A stretch of 12,057 nucleotides of DNA from an uncultured Verrucomicrobiales bacterium (GCA_946480965.1 CAMLMI010000122.1:1-12057), one strand, 5' to 3'; counted from the first letter of the stretch, positions 1 to 8,959 are shown. A program made the numbers and translations. Notes: generated from the letters alone by a model not told the origin.

Positions 1-672
1 ACTGCCTCGCACCAAGGGGATGACGGCGTCGTAGAAGACGCCATTGGCGTTTTGTTCGGAGACCAGCTGCCCGCGACCGTCAAAGGCGATGTAGGAGAGC
101 TGCGCGGTGAAGGAGCTGCCGGCGACGGAAACGGGGAAAAGCCGGTAATCGAATGGCCTGGTCACGTTGGAGTAAGGAGGGGAAAAGCGGGTGCCCGGCG
201 GAACCAGCTTGGCCAGCTTGGCGGGCTCGATGAAGACGCCGGAGGGCAGATACCGCCATTCGCCGAAGTAGTTCAGGTTCGTGGCTCCTGGCTGGTCGCC
301 GACCTTGCGTTGCGCGTAGATCCCATAGCCGGTGAATTGGCCGAGGTAGAGGTTTTCGAGGGCGCGCTGTTCCTTGGCCGTGAAGGTTCCCGGAGGGGCG
401 AAATCCGTGATTTCCGGTCCGATGAAGGCCACGTAAACGGTGGTGCGGTTGGCGATGGCCAGATAGCGCGCTTGGGCGACATCGTCGAGCATCTGCCGGG
501 TGGCGGCGGCGATGGTGTTCGACTCGCCGAAACCCCGCATCGCCGGCATGCCCAGGGCCGCCACCACGGCGATCAGGCCGATCACCACCAGCAGCTCGAC
601 CAGCGTGAATCCGGAGCGCCCTCGCTCTGCGGAACCACGGGCCATCGGGAAGTTGGAAGACGCGGAGCGCAT
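1..672 (-). CDS. GspH/FimT-like pseudopilin (3' end beyond window)
   Basis: This reading frame starts at ATG 672 and stays open to position 1, giving 224 codons, so the C-terminus lies outside the window. The translation has a short basic leader, then a class III signal: Gly21 at -1, Phe22 at +1 and Glu26 at +5, followed by the hydrophobic segment VELLVVIGLIAVVAALG. After it comes MRGFGESNTIAAATRQMLDDVAQARYLAI in sense, with the aligned 'ARxxAI' region typical of GspH/FimT minor pseudopilins. A prepilin peptidase would cleave after Gly21, and the protein would enter the tip of a pilus or pseudopilus. It starts 4 nt after the stop of the preceding pseudopilin. No good Shine-Dalgarno is visible, so translational coupling is likely. 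An alternative start is Met10 (645). The pseudopilin identity is secure; the GspH/FimT subclass is an inference. Confidence 0.85.
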   Translation of the reverse strand, partial: MRSASSNFPMARGSAERGRSGFTLVELLVVIGLIAVVAALGMPAMRGFGESNTIAAATRQMLDDVAQARYLAIANRTTVYVAFIGPEITDFAPPGTFTAKEQRALENLYLGQFTGYGIYAQRKVGDQPGATNLNYFGEWRYLPSGVFIEPAKLAKLVPPGTRFSPPYSNVTRPFDYRLFPVSVAGSSFTAQLSYIAFDGRGQLVSEQNANGVFYDAVIPLVRGS

Positions 673-676
673 CGGA

Positions 677-1540
677 TCAGTTCTTCGTATCCTTCCAGCT
701 CAGGATGTTGTCGAAGTTATCGGTGCCCTTGGCCGTGTTTTGGGTCGCGTTGGCCTTTCCGTCCGGGCCGAAGGACCACGCCATGACCGGTGCGTTGAGC
801 TCGAAGACGCCGGGACGGGTTTCGGTCAGGCCGTTGGGGGTGCCGTTGTTCGGAGCGGCGAGGGAGTAGAATCCGTCACGCGCCTTGCCGTCGCCGTTCA
901 GATCGAGGGTAACGATGTAGGGATTGCCCCAAGGATCACGATAGACGCCGTCGCGGCCGAGTCCGGCGGAATTGTCGCCACCGGCGATCTTGGTCGGCGT
1001 GAGGTAGGGGCCGAGCTTCCGGGGATTGCGGGCAAAATTGGTATTGCAGGTGGGCAACCCGTCTGCGAAGCGCTCGACGTTCATCAGAATCGCCATGAGT
1101 TGCCGGTTGTTGTCGGAGTAGGAAGGATTCCCGGCCGACCTGATGTTCGCGGTGCCGAAGGTGAAATCGGGGGTATTGGCCGTGACACGATCAAAGGCCT
1201 CCTTGGGCGCCGGGAGACGGCTGTAGGCGGTCTCGTAGGCCGTGCAAGCGCTGACGATGTTCTTCATGTCGCTGCGCGCCGCCTGTTCCTGGACCTTCAC
1301 TTTGCCCCGGGCCAAGACGGGAAGGAGAATGCCGGCCAAGATCGCAATAATCGCGATCACGACCAGCAGCTCGATCAAGGTGAACCCTTGGTTTGTCGGC
1401 GGGGTCTTGGCGATGCCGGGCTTGGGCTTGTTGGGCTGCTGGCCCGTGGGCGTCTGCACCCCGATGGGCTTTTCCCAACTTACGGCCTGCCAGCGGACGG
1501 GCAGGCGGATGCAGGTGGTGGAACGGCGAAGGTCTTGCAT
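677..1540 (-). CDS. GspG-like pseudopilin with unusually long leader
   Basis: This is a 287-residue type IV pilin-like protein. The class III signal is QGFTLIELLVVIAIIAILAG, with cleavage expected after Gly52 and Glu57 at +5. The C-terminal half contains DPWGNPYIVTLDLNGDGK at about residues 197-216, which resembles the calcium-binding DPWGNPY loop region of GspG major pseudopilins. The protein ends NFDNILSWKDTKN. The ATG at 1540 is supported by an AAGGAG Shine-Dalgarno seven bases upstream, located inside the final codons of the preceding pseudopilin gene; only 4 nt separate that stop from this start. The pre-cleavage leader is therefore about 52 residues, Pro/Gln/Thr-rich and much longer than the usual 6-25. 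It is expected to be a structural subunit of the pilus or pseudopilus built by the upstream ATPases and PilC. The exact role (T2SS-like or T4P-like) cannot be decided here. Confidence 0.92.
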   Translation of the reverse strand: MQDLRRSTTCIRLPVRWQAVSWEKPIGVQTPTGQQPNKPKPGIAKTPPTNQGFTLIELLVVIAIIAILAGILLPVLARGKVKVQEQAARSDMKNIVSACTAYETAYSRLPAPKEAFDRVTANTPDFTFGTANIRSAGNPSYSDNNRQLMAILMNVERFADGLPTCNTNFARNPRKLGPYLTPTKIAGGDNSAGLGRDGVYRDPWGNPYIVTLDLNGDGKARDGFYSLAAPNNGTPNGLTETRPGVFELNAPVMAWSFGPDGKANATQNTAKGTDNFDNILSWKDTKN

Positions 1541-1544
1541 AGGG

Positions 1545-2171
1545 TTACTCCTTCCAGTTGCCGATGATATTGGTTTTGCCCTTGATCAGGATCTCGGCCC
1601 AAAGATCGTAGGAATTGGGGTTGTTGGTCGGATTGGACGAATTGTAGCGCCAGACGTTGACCGGCGCACCGCCGACCGTGAAGGGGTTTGGTCCTTCGAC
1701 GGGCACCACGAACAGCTCGATCTCACCGCCCCGGACCTCAACCAAGGTATGGTCGCGGTCCGAAACATTTTGGAGATAGGTCCGCACATCCTGCTCACGG
1801 GCCTTGGAGTTGACGATGCCCTCGGTGTTCAGCACCGCCTGAAGAGAGGCTTTGCTAACGGCTTGGTTGAGAGAAGGAATCACGAACTTGTCGCCGCTCG
1901 GGCTATTGGTTGTGCCCAGCAGCTCATAATAAAGGGGAGAAAGGCGAACATCCTTCGTATTGGAGGCGTCATCCGGCGGATACACCCCGATCTTGCCTTT
2001 ATAGGCCGCGATGGCGGCTTCGAGCTTGCGTAGTTGGCCTTGGACCCGGGCCTTCTTGGCCCGCTCCATCGCCGGCCCCACCAGCGACATGATCATTCCA
2101 GCCAAGACCGCAATGATCGCGATCACGACCAACAGTTCGATCAGGGTAAATGCCTGACGTGAGCGCTTCAT
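1545..2171 (-). CDS. GspG-like pseudopilin (prepilin-type N-terminal methylation domain)
   Basis: This is a 208-residue pseudopilin with a short basic leader MKRSRQA, then FTLIELLVVIAIIAVLAGMI. Cleavage would fall between Ala7 and Phe8, so the -1 residue is Ala instead of the common Gly; Glu at +5 is present. A charged alpha-helix (MERAKKARVQGQLRKLEAAIAAY) follows, then YPPDD and a C-terminal YDLWAEILIKG segment that recalls the WGxP region of GspG-like proteins. The ATG overlaps the TGA of the CopG-type antitoxin gene (ATGA at 2168-2171), and a GGAGG Shine-Dalgarno sits 6 nt upstream inside that gene. Translation is therefore probably coupled to the antitoxin. It is a probable pseudopilus or pilus subunit anchored in the inner membrane before assembly by the PilB/PilC machinery. 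The exact subunit class is inferred. Confidence 0.92.
   Translation of the reverse strand: MKRSRQAFTLIELLVVIAIIAVLAGMIMSLVGPAMERAKKARVQGQLRKLEAAIAAYKGKIGVYPPDDASNTKDVRLSPLYYELLGTTNSPSGDKFVIPSLNQAVSKASLQAVLNTEGIVNSKAREQDVRTYLQNVSDRDHTLVEVRGGEIELFVVPVEGPNPFTVGGAPVNVWRYNSSNPTNNPNSYDLWAEILIKGKTNIIGNWKE
1548..1553 (-). promoter_or_regulatory. Shine-Dalgarno of the 677-1540 pseudopilin
   Basis: On the minus strand AAGGAG lies 7 nt before the ATG at 1540. It is encoded by the last two codons (Lys-Glu) of the upstream pseudopilin, just before its TAA. It supports this ATG as the true start, and so supports the long leader peptide. Confidence 0.75.
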
Positions 2172-2482
2172 CGGAAACCTCCGCCCGTCCGACTCTGGTT
2201 CGCGTTCCGGCTATCGCGCAGCTCGTATTCCAGGCGCTCGCTGAGCCACTGTTTGATCATGCTCTGGTAGTTGAGGTAGCGGGACCGGGCCAACCGCTTG
2301 ATTCGGGACAACATCCGTGGATCGAAACGGAGAGAAATCGACACGGAATCCCCGATTTCCTGGGATGAGGCCACGGCCGACTCCATCAAACGGACATCGA
2401 TCTTGCTCTCGGCCCAGAAAGCGGCCTCGGCCTCTTCCCGGTCGAACATCGGGACTTCTTCCCACTGTGAAATCACGTTCAT
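2168..2482 (-). CDS. CopG-family (ribbon-helix-helix) antitoxin of a BrnT-type TA pair
   Basis: This 104-residue protein matches the shape of the 'CopG antitoxin of type II toxin-antitoxin system' family (PF12441, from memory). It has an N-terminal VPMFDREEAEAAFW segment (about residues 10-23), the part that probably contacts the toxin. A C-terminal ribbon-helix-helix follows, with beta-strand VSISLRFDP at about 46-54 and two helices (MLSRIKRLARSR; YQSMIKQWLSERLEYEL). Such antitoxins neutralise the toxin and repress their own promoter by binding inverted repeats. Its ATG overlaps the toxin's TGA (ATGA at 2479-2482) and no Shine-Dalgarno is visible, so it is likely translated by coupling. At its 3' end it overlaps the downstream pseudopilin by another ATGA. 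Toxin-first order is normal for brnT systems. Family assignment is confident; functional neutralisation is inferred. Confidence 0.85.
   Translation of the reverse strand: MNVISQWEEVPMFDREEAEAAFWAESKIDVRLMESAVASSQEIGDSVSISLRFDPRMLSRIKRLARSRYLNYQSMIKQWLSERLEYELRDSRNANQSRTGGGFR
2178..2182 (-). promoter_or_regulatory. Shine-Dalgarno of the 1545-2171 pseudopilin, inside the antitoxin gene
   Basis: GGAGG on the minus strand lies 6 nt before the ATG at 2171. It falls in the Gly-Gly codons near the antitoxin C-terminus (TGGGFR). The pseudopilin therefore initiates from within the antitoxin coding sequence. Confidence 0.75.
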
Positions 2483-2772
2483 GACGACTGCGACAACGCC
2501 TGGTTGACCTTGCGGTTGTAGAAGAAGAGTTCCTCCGGCTCGAACGGGCGTGCATGGATGACGCGCACCTGTTTGCCATTGGTCTTGTAAACGGCGAACA
2601 CGCCCTGCCCGGATGCGGCCATGCCGAGATTGAAAAACCGGGCCTGCACGGAGAAACGCGGGGAATCGGGCATCAAGCGGACGGCAAACGGATCTTCAAA
2701 GGATTCCTCCACATCGGAGAGGCTCAATGAATCGCTTGAGGCAAAGGGCGGGCTGTTCCAGTCAAAGTCCAT
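2479..2772 (-). CDS. BrnT-family (DUF497) type II toxin, divergent
   Basis: This is a 97-residue protein with the BrnT outline. It opens with DFDWN, has a helix ending VEESFEDPFAV (about residues 20-30), a conserved Arg (QARFFNLG, 44-51), a beta-strand, and the signature RVIHARPFEPEELFFY (69-84), equivalent to the family's R-I-S-A-R...E motif. BrnT toxins are RelE-fold ribonucleases that inhibit translation. The usual N-terminal K..N..KHG element is not recognisable (NSPPFASSDSLSLS instead), so it is a divergent member and may be weakened. Translation begins at ATG 2772 with only a weak upstream GAAGA. It heads a new transcription unit 95 bp downstream of pilC, with a putative promoter and operator in that gap. 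The partner antitoxin overlaps its stop codon. Toxic activity is inferred from family and context only. Confidence 0.8.
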   Translation of the reverse strand: MDFDWNSPPFASSDSLSLSDVEESFEDPFAVRLMPDSPRFSVQARFFNLGMAASGQGVFAVYKTNGKQVRVIHARPFEPEELFFYNRKVNQALSQSS

Positions 2773-2785
2773 TCTTCAACGCATT

Positions 2786-2822
2786 TGCTTGGTCTTGGTA
2801 TGTGCAATGTATTCACCAAGCA
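2786..2822. promoter_or_regulatory. Inverted repeat overlapping the TA promoter, putative antitoxin operator
   Basis: TGCTTGGT at 2786-2793 and its exact reverse complement ACCAAGCA at 2815-2822 are separated by 21 bp. An extra half-site CTTGGT lies at 2794-2799. The arms flank the putative -10 region of the toxin promoter and end just before the toxin start. This is the position expected for autorepression by a ribbon-helix-helix antitoxin. The repeat is seen directly; binding is inferred. Confidence 0.45.
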
Positions 2823-2836
2823 CCCACAAGTGTCAA
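2806..2836 (-). promoter_or_regulatory. Putative sigma70-type promoter of the TA-pseudopilin unit
   Basis: On the minus strand a perfect -35 box TTGACA (2831-2836) is followed by TACATT (2806-2811) after 19 nt, or by AATACA (2808-2813) after 17 nt. It lies in the 95-bp gap between pilC and the toxin gene, which has no recognisable terminator. It could drive toxin, antitoxin and the three pseudopilins, with added read-through from pilC. The -35 box is strong; the -10 choice is uncertain. Confidence 0.45.
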
Positions 2837-2867
2837 TCGGAATGAACTTGGGCTCTTGCAGAAACCT

Positions 2868-4169
2868 TTATTCGCCGCCGCCGCCGTCGCTGCCGAGGGA
2901 GTCCATCAGCTTGATGAGGGGCAGGAACAGAGCGATGACGATGCTGCCGACGATGATGGCCAAGAAGACGATCATGATCGGCTCCAACAGGGAGGTCATG
3001 GCCGCCACGGCGTTGTCCACCTCTTCGTCGTAATTGTCGGCGATCTTCATCAACATTTCCGGCAGCGCGCCGGTCTGTTCACCGACGTCCACCATGCTGA
3101 TCACCATCGGCGGGAAGACCTTGGAGGCTTCGAGCGGCGCGGTGATGGTCTCGCCTTCCTTGACGCTCTCATGAACAGCCATCACGGCCTCCGCCACAAC
3201 CATGTTGCCGGAGGTTTCCTTGACGATGGTCAGCGCCTGGAGGATCGGCACGCCACTGCTGACAAGGGTGCCCAAGGTCCGGGTGAACCGGGAGATGGCG
3301 ACCTTGCTGATCACCGGCCCGAGCGCAGGCATCATCAGCTTGAAACGGTCGAAGATCCGGCGGCCCTGCTTGGTCATGACGAGCAGCTTGAACAGGATGA
3401 AGACAGCGACCACCGACAACAGCGTTGCGATGAAGTGGTTCTTGATCGTGTCGCTGATCTTGAGCACCAGCTGGGTGAACTCGGGCAGCTCTTGGCCGTT
3501 CAACATGCCGGCGAAGATCTCCTTGAACTTCGGCACCACGACCACCATCAGGATGCCCATGATGACCACCGCGACCAACAGCACGGCGACGGGATAGAAC
3601 ATCGCTGCGACGACCTTGCCCTTGATCTTCTCGGCCTTCTCCATGAATTCGGAGAGACGTTTGAGCACGACTTCCAGCACGCCGCCCAGCTCGCCGGCTT
3701 TGACCATGTTCACGTAGAGGCGGTTGAAGACCTTGGGGTGCTGTGCCAGCCCTTCGGAGAACGTGCTGCCGCCCTCGATGGCGGTGGAGAGATCGTTGAT
3801 GATCCGCTTGAGCGTGGGATTTTTCTCCTGCTTCTGGAGCACACGAAGGCCGCGCAGCAGGGGCAGACCAGCCTCGACCAGTGTCGCCAACTGGCGGGTG
3901 AAGACCGTCAGCACCTTGGGTTTGACCTTCCCGCCGAGTCCGGGAATCCGGATCTCCATGGAGCTCAATCCGCCCTTGCCTTTGCCGCCCTTCTTGCCGG
4001 TCGGAGACACCTTCTTGACCCCGGGCTTGGCCTTGTCCTCCACGACCTTGGTCGGGAAGTAGCCCATCTCCTTGATGCGGGTGATGGCTTCGTTCTGATT
4101 CGCGACGTCGAGAGTGCCCTTGGTCTCCTTCCCGCGTGAATCCATCGCTACGTAGCTGAACTTGGGCAT
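2868..4169 (-). CDS. pilC: PilC/GspF inner-membrane platform protein
   Basis: This 433-residue protein is the polytopic platform that couples the cytoplasmic ATPases to pilin insertion and extraction. It opens with FSYVAMDSRGKETKGTLDV (residues 4-22), the usual PilC/GspF N-terminus. A Gly/Lys-rich linker follows (about 47-67), then two T2SSF repeats: LTVFTRQLATLVEAGLPLL with ...VKAGELGG (87-163), and AISRFTRTLGTLVSSGVPIL with ...DVGEQTGALP (291-370). Membrane segments lie at about 188-213, 245-265 and 395-418. The start at 4169 is chosen over an upstream in-frame ATG (4220) because homologues begin MPKFxYxAxD and GGGAG (4174-4178) sits just upstream; 4220 would also lie inside the preceding ATPase gene. 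The gap from pilB1 is 13 nt. The length is slightly above the usual ~405 because of the linker. Family membership is certain. Confidence 0.95.
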   Translation of the reverse strand: MPKFSYVAMDSRGKETKGTLDVANQNEAITRIKEMGYFPTKVVEDKAKPGVKKVSPTGKKGGKGKGGLSSMEIRIPGLGGKVKPKVLTVFTRQLATLVEAGLPLLRGLRVLQKQEKNPTLKRIINDLSTAIEGGSTFSEGLAQHPKVFNRLYVNMVKAGELGGVLEVVLKRLSEFMEKAEKIKGKVVAAMFYPVAVLLVAVVIMGILMVVVVPKFKEIFAGMLNGQELPEFTQLVLKISDTIKNHFIATLLSVVAVFILFKLLVMTKQGRRIFDRFKLMMPALGPVISKVAISRFTRTLGTLVSSGVPILQALTIVKETSGNMVVAEAVMAVHESVKEGETITAPLEASKVFPPMVISMVDVGEQTGALPEMLMKIADNYDEEVDNAVAAMTSLLEPIMIVFLAIIVGSIVIALFLPLIKLMDSLGSDGGGGE

Positions 4170-4173
4170 AAAA

Positions 4174-4178
4174 CTCCC
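4174..4178 (-). promoter_or_regulatory. Shine-Dalgarno that fixes the pilC start
   Basis: GGGAG on the minus strand lies 4 nt before the ATG at 4169, between the pilB1 stop codon and pilC. It supports initiation at MPKFSYVAMD and not at the upstream in-frame ATG inside pilB1. Confidence 0.65.
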
Positions 4179-4182
4179 GGAA

Positions 4183-5886
4183 TTAGGTGTATTTGACGAC
4201 TTCTTCGATTGTTGTATCACCCTCGAAGATGCCCCGCAAGCCGTCTTCCCGGAGGGTGACCATGCCCAGCTCGATGGCCTTGTTGCGAAGAACCATCGTC
4301 GGGGCGCGCTCGTTGATCATGTTGCGGATCGCTTCGTTCACGACCAGCAGTTCATAGATGCCCTTGCGGCCCTTGTAGCCATTGTCGTTGCAGGCGGCGC
4401 AGCCCCGGCCGTAGTAGAACATCTTGTCGCCGATGTCGTGCGGGGAGAGGTTCAACAGGGAGAGCTGGTTTTCGGTCGGCTCGAACGGAGTGCGGCACTT
4501 CTTGCAGATCGTGCGGACCAGTCGCTGCGCCAGCACGGCCATCAAAGAGGAGGAGATCAGGAACGGCTCCACGCCCATGTCGATCAAGCGCGTGACCGCG
4601 CCGGGCGCATCGTTCGTGTGCAGGGTGCTGAGGACCAAATGGCCGGTGAGCGACGCCTGAATGGCGATCTGCGCCGTTTCCACGTCGCGCATTTCCCCCA
4701 GCATGATGACGTCCGGATCCTGCCGGAGGAACGCCTTGAGAGCCTTCTGGAAGGTCATGCCGACGGCGTCGTTCACGGCCACCTGCATGATGCCCTCGAT
4801 GTCGAACTCCACGGGATCTTCCGCCGTGAGCACCTTGATGTCGGGCGAATTCACCTTCCGCAGGCAGGAATACAGCGTCGTGGTCTTGCCGGAACCGGTC
4901 GGGCCGGTCACGACGAAGATGCCGTTCGGTTCCTCGACCGCCTTGCAGGTGTAGTCATAGACCGGCTTGGGCAGGCCGAGCGAGGACAGGTCCAGATTCA
5001 CCGCCGAGCGGTCCAGGACGCGGAGCACGACCGATTCGCCGAACTGAGTGGGCAGGGTGGAGACGCGGAGGTCGATCTGTTTCCCGTCCAGATTGACGGA
5101 AATGCGGCCGTCCTGCGGCAAGCGGCGCTCCGAGATGTTCAGGTTCGACATCACCTTGATGCGGGAAACCACCGGCAAGGCCAGGTCGCGCGGCGGCGGC
5201 GCCATCTCGTAGAGCGCGCCGTCCACGCGGTAGCGGATCTTGAACTCGTCCTCGAACGGCTCGAAATGGATGTCGCTCGCCCGGTCCAGCACCGCCTGCT
5301 TCAGCACCAGGTTCACGAACTTGATGATCGGCGTCTCGTTGGCCAGATCGTCCAAAGCATCCAGACCGCCCGCGCTCACCTGGGCCAGTTCCTTGGCGAT
5401 GCTGGAGCTGCCCTCCATTTCGTGGATGGCGTCGGAGACCGAGGTCGTGTCCGGCCCGTAGCGAGCCTCGATGACCCGTGCTATCTGGGCCGGATCGGCC
5501 ACGACGACGGCGATGTCGCGCTTGAGCAGGAAGTTCAGCTCGTCGATCCGGCTGGGATTCATCGGATCGGCCACGGCGAGCTGGATGGTCGTGCCGTAGT
5601 CGCCCACGGGAACGACCTGGTGCATCCGGGCGGTGGATGCGGGAATCTGGGCCAAGAGTTCCGGCGTGAGGTCCAGCTGCTCCAGATCGACCACCTCGGT
5701 CCCGAGGCTCTCGGCCATGATCAGGAGCTGGGTCGGCAGATCGACGAACCCGAAATCCGCCAGCACCTGGCTCACCGATTTTCCGGTCCGCGCGCATTCC
5801 TGGGCGACCTCCTCGAGCTGCATGTCGTCGAGATAGCCACGGGCTCGGACCAGCTCGACCAGGGGATCGGAGTAGATGTCGGACAT
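4183..5886 (-). CDS. pilB: PilB/GspE-family assembly ATPase (PilB1)
   Basis: This 567-residue hexameric-type secretion ATPase would power pilus or pseudopilus extension. An N-terminal MshEN-like region (about residues 10-145) contains [23 protein letters not shown], the leucine/proline pattern of the module that binds cyclic-di-GMP in MshE/PilB proteins. The N2 domain follows (ASDIHFEP, 203-210; [19 protein letters not shown]). The ATPase core has Walker [10 protein letters not shown] (328-336), Asp box AEDPVE (355-360), Walker [15 protein letters not shown] (388-401) and His box [14 protein letters not shown] (414-427). A tetracysteine zinc site is formed by CKKC (461-464) and CAAC (496-499). 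All catalytic motifs are canonical, unlike its paralogue PilB2. It lies 14 nt after pilT and 13 nt before pilC. No strong Shine-Dalgarno is seen before ATG 5886. Regulation by c-di-GMP is inferred from the domain only. Confidence 0.95.
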   Translation of the reverse strand: MSDIYSDPLVELVRARGYLDDMQLEEVAQECARTGKSVSQVLADFGFVDLPTQLLIMAESLGTEVVDLEQLDLTPELLAQIPASTARMHQVVPVGDYGTTIQLAVADPMNPSRIDELNFLLKRDIAVVVADPAQIARVIEARYGPDTTSVSDAIHEMEGSSSIAKELAQVSAGGLDALDDLANETPIIKFVNLVLKQAVLDRASDIHFEPFEDEFKIRYRVDGALYEMAPPPRDLALPVVSRIKVMSNLNISERRLPQDGRISVNLDGKQIDLRVSTLPTQFGESVVLRVLDRSAVNLDLSSLGLPKPVYDYTCKAVEEPNGIFVVTGPTGSGKTTTLYSCLRKVNSPDIKVLTAEDPVEFDIEGIMQVAVNDAVGMTFQKALKAFLRQDPDVIMLGEMRDVETAQIAIQASLTGHLVLSTLHTNDAPGAVTRLIDMGVEPFLISSSLMAVLAQRLVRTICKKCRTPFEPTENQLSLLNLSPHDIGDKMFYYGRGCAACNDNGYKGRKGIYELLVVNEAIRNMINERAPTMVLRNKAIELGMVTLREDGLRGIFEGDTTIEEVVKYT

Positions 5887-5900
5887 CGTCGTCTAGGGGT

Positions 5901-7016
5901 TCAGGCTTGCTTGGGGGCGCGGGCCGCTTGGACGGCAAGGGCCGCTTCGTGTTCCTGCAGTTTCTGCATCATCGTGGTCGGGTCCTGCGATTTGTTGATC
6001 GCCTCTTCGCGGGAGATGATGCCCTGCATGTATTTTTCCGTGAGGAAGCCGTCCAGCGTCACCATGCCGAACTTGGCGCCCGTCTGGATGTCGGAGCCGA
6101 TGCGGAAGGTCTTGTTGTCGCGGATCAGCGCGCTGATGGACGGCGTGTTGATCATGATCTCGTAGGCGGCCACGCGACCGGGCTTGTCGGCCCGCGGGAG
6201 CAGCAGCTGCGAGATGACCGCCTGCAACACCGTGGAGAGCTGGATGCGGATGGTCTCCTGCTGGTTCATCGGGAAGGCGTTGACGATACGGTCGATCGTC
6301 TTGGCCGCGCCCGTCGTGTGCAGGGTTCCAAAGACCAAGTGGCCCGTCTCGGCGGCGGCCACGGCGGCCTCCATCGTTTCCAGGTCGCGCAACTCGCCGA
6401 CCAGGATCACGTCGGGGTCTTGGCGCAGCGCCCGGCGCAGGGCCTCGGCGAAGCTCGGCACATCGACGTTCACCTCGCGCTGCGTCACCACCGCCTTCTT
6501 GTGCGTGTGGTAATACTCGATCGGGTCCTCGATGGTGATGATGTGGGCCTCGTCGCGGGTCTCGTTGATGATGTTGATCATCGAGGCCAGCGTGGTCGTC
6601 TTGCCGGAACCGGTCGGACCGGTCACGAGGATCAGGCCACGGGGCTTGTGGATCAGGTTGTGGATCGTCTCCGGAGGCAGGCCGATCTGCTCCAGCGTGA
6701 GGAGCTTGTTCGGGATCTGGCGCAGCACCATCGCGAAGTTGCCCTTTTCCTTGAACACGCTGACGCGGAAACGCGCCATCTCTCCGAAGGCGAAGCCGAA
6801 GTCAGCGCCGCCGCGCTCGCGCACGTGCTGGATGTGGTCCTCGGACGTGATGCTGCGCATCAGCTCCTCGGTGTCCTCGGGCGTCAGCGGCGGGCCGCTG
6901 ACCCGCACCAGGACGCCGTGCAGACGGATCACCGGCGGCACGTCCACGCGGATGTGAAGGTCCGCAGCCCCTTCGGAAACCATGAGCTGCAGGAGGTCGG
7001 ACATCGAATACGACAT
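5901..7016 (-). CDS. pilT: PilT-family twitching motility / retraction ATPase
   Basis: This 371-residue PilT-type ATPase depolymerises type IV pili in known systems. The PAS-like N-terminal domain contains [19 protein letters not shown] (14-32). The ATPase core has Walker [10 protein letters not shown] (133-141), an Asp box TIEDPIEY (161-168), Walker [15 protein letters not shown] (198-211) and a His box [14 protein letters not shown] (224-237). A C-terminal SISALIRD (293-300) is equivalent to the AIRNLIRE motif required for retraction in characterised PilTs. Length and motifs match PilT and not GspE; there is no MshEN domain or tetracysteine site. Its presence argues that the cluster makes a retractable type IV pilus and not a pure T2SS. 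Start ATG 7016 versus Met5 (7004) is uncertain because neither has a clear Shine-Dalgarno. It lies 40 nt after pilB2. Confidence 0.95.
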   Translation of the reverse strand: MSYSMSDLLQLMVSEGAADLHIRVDVPPVIRLHGVLVRVSGPPLTPEDTEELMRSITSEDHIQHVRERGGADFGFAFGEMARFRVSVFKEKGNFAMVLRQIPNKLLTLEQIGLPPETIHNLIHKPRGLILVTGPTGSGKTTTLASMINIINETRDEAHIITIEDPIEYYHTHKKAVVTQREVNVDVPSFAEALRRALRQDPDVILVGELRDLETMEAAVAAAETGHLVFGTLHTTGAAKTIDRIVNAFPMNQQETIRIQLSTVLQAVISQLLLPRADKPGRVAAYEIMINTPSISALIRDNKTFRIGSDIQTGAKFGMVTLDGFLTEKYMQGIISREEAINKSQDPTTMMQKLQEHEAALAVQAARAPKQA

Positions 7017-7056
7017 AGATCAGAGTGGGTTGGGCGGGTGTTGAACGGGTCCGAGA

Positions 7057-8751
<1,695 letters not shown>

Positions 8752-8959
8752 AACGTCTTCAAGGTGTTTGGGTGTGTCGGTCGCACAAGGAATCACAGCA
8801 CAACTTTGCAAAGCAACGCCAAAGCTGGTGTCGGCCGCCCCAAATTTTCGCCCCCGCCCCGCGCACCGTTTTCCCCTCGGCCGCACCCTTCGGCCCGCCG
8901 ATCGACCCGCCCAAACGGGGGAGTTCCGGCTGCCTTGCCCGCCGCTCGGCGAACCGCCC
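8752..8959. promoter_or_regulatory. Divergent intergenic region with a palindrome and direct repeats
   Basis: These 208 bp separate pilB2 (leftward) from the acyltransferase gene (rightward) and must contain both promoters unless transcription starts inside a gene. A perfect 10-bp palindrome CTTTGCAAAG lies at 8804-8813. GCACAA occurs twice on the plus strand (8783-8788 and 8798-8803). The right part is very GC-rich with C and G tracts. No convincing -35/-10 pair could be chosen on either strand. Confidence 0.35.

Noticed and set aside
2838..2867. Terminator directly after pilC
   Set aside because: No stem-loop with a T-tract is visible on the minus strand, so read-through from pilC into the toxin gene remains possible.
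2727..4139. 470-codon plus-strand frame with many His/Asp residues
   Set aside because: It lies antisense to pilC, and the His/Asp richness mirrors the codon bias of the pilC strand; no family resemblance.
4162..6165. 667-codon plus-strand frame opposite pilB1
   Set aside because: Antisense shadow of a gene with all ATPase motifs; composition is low-information.
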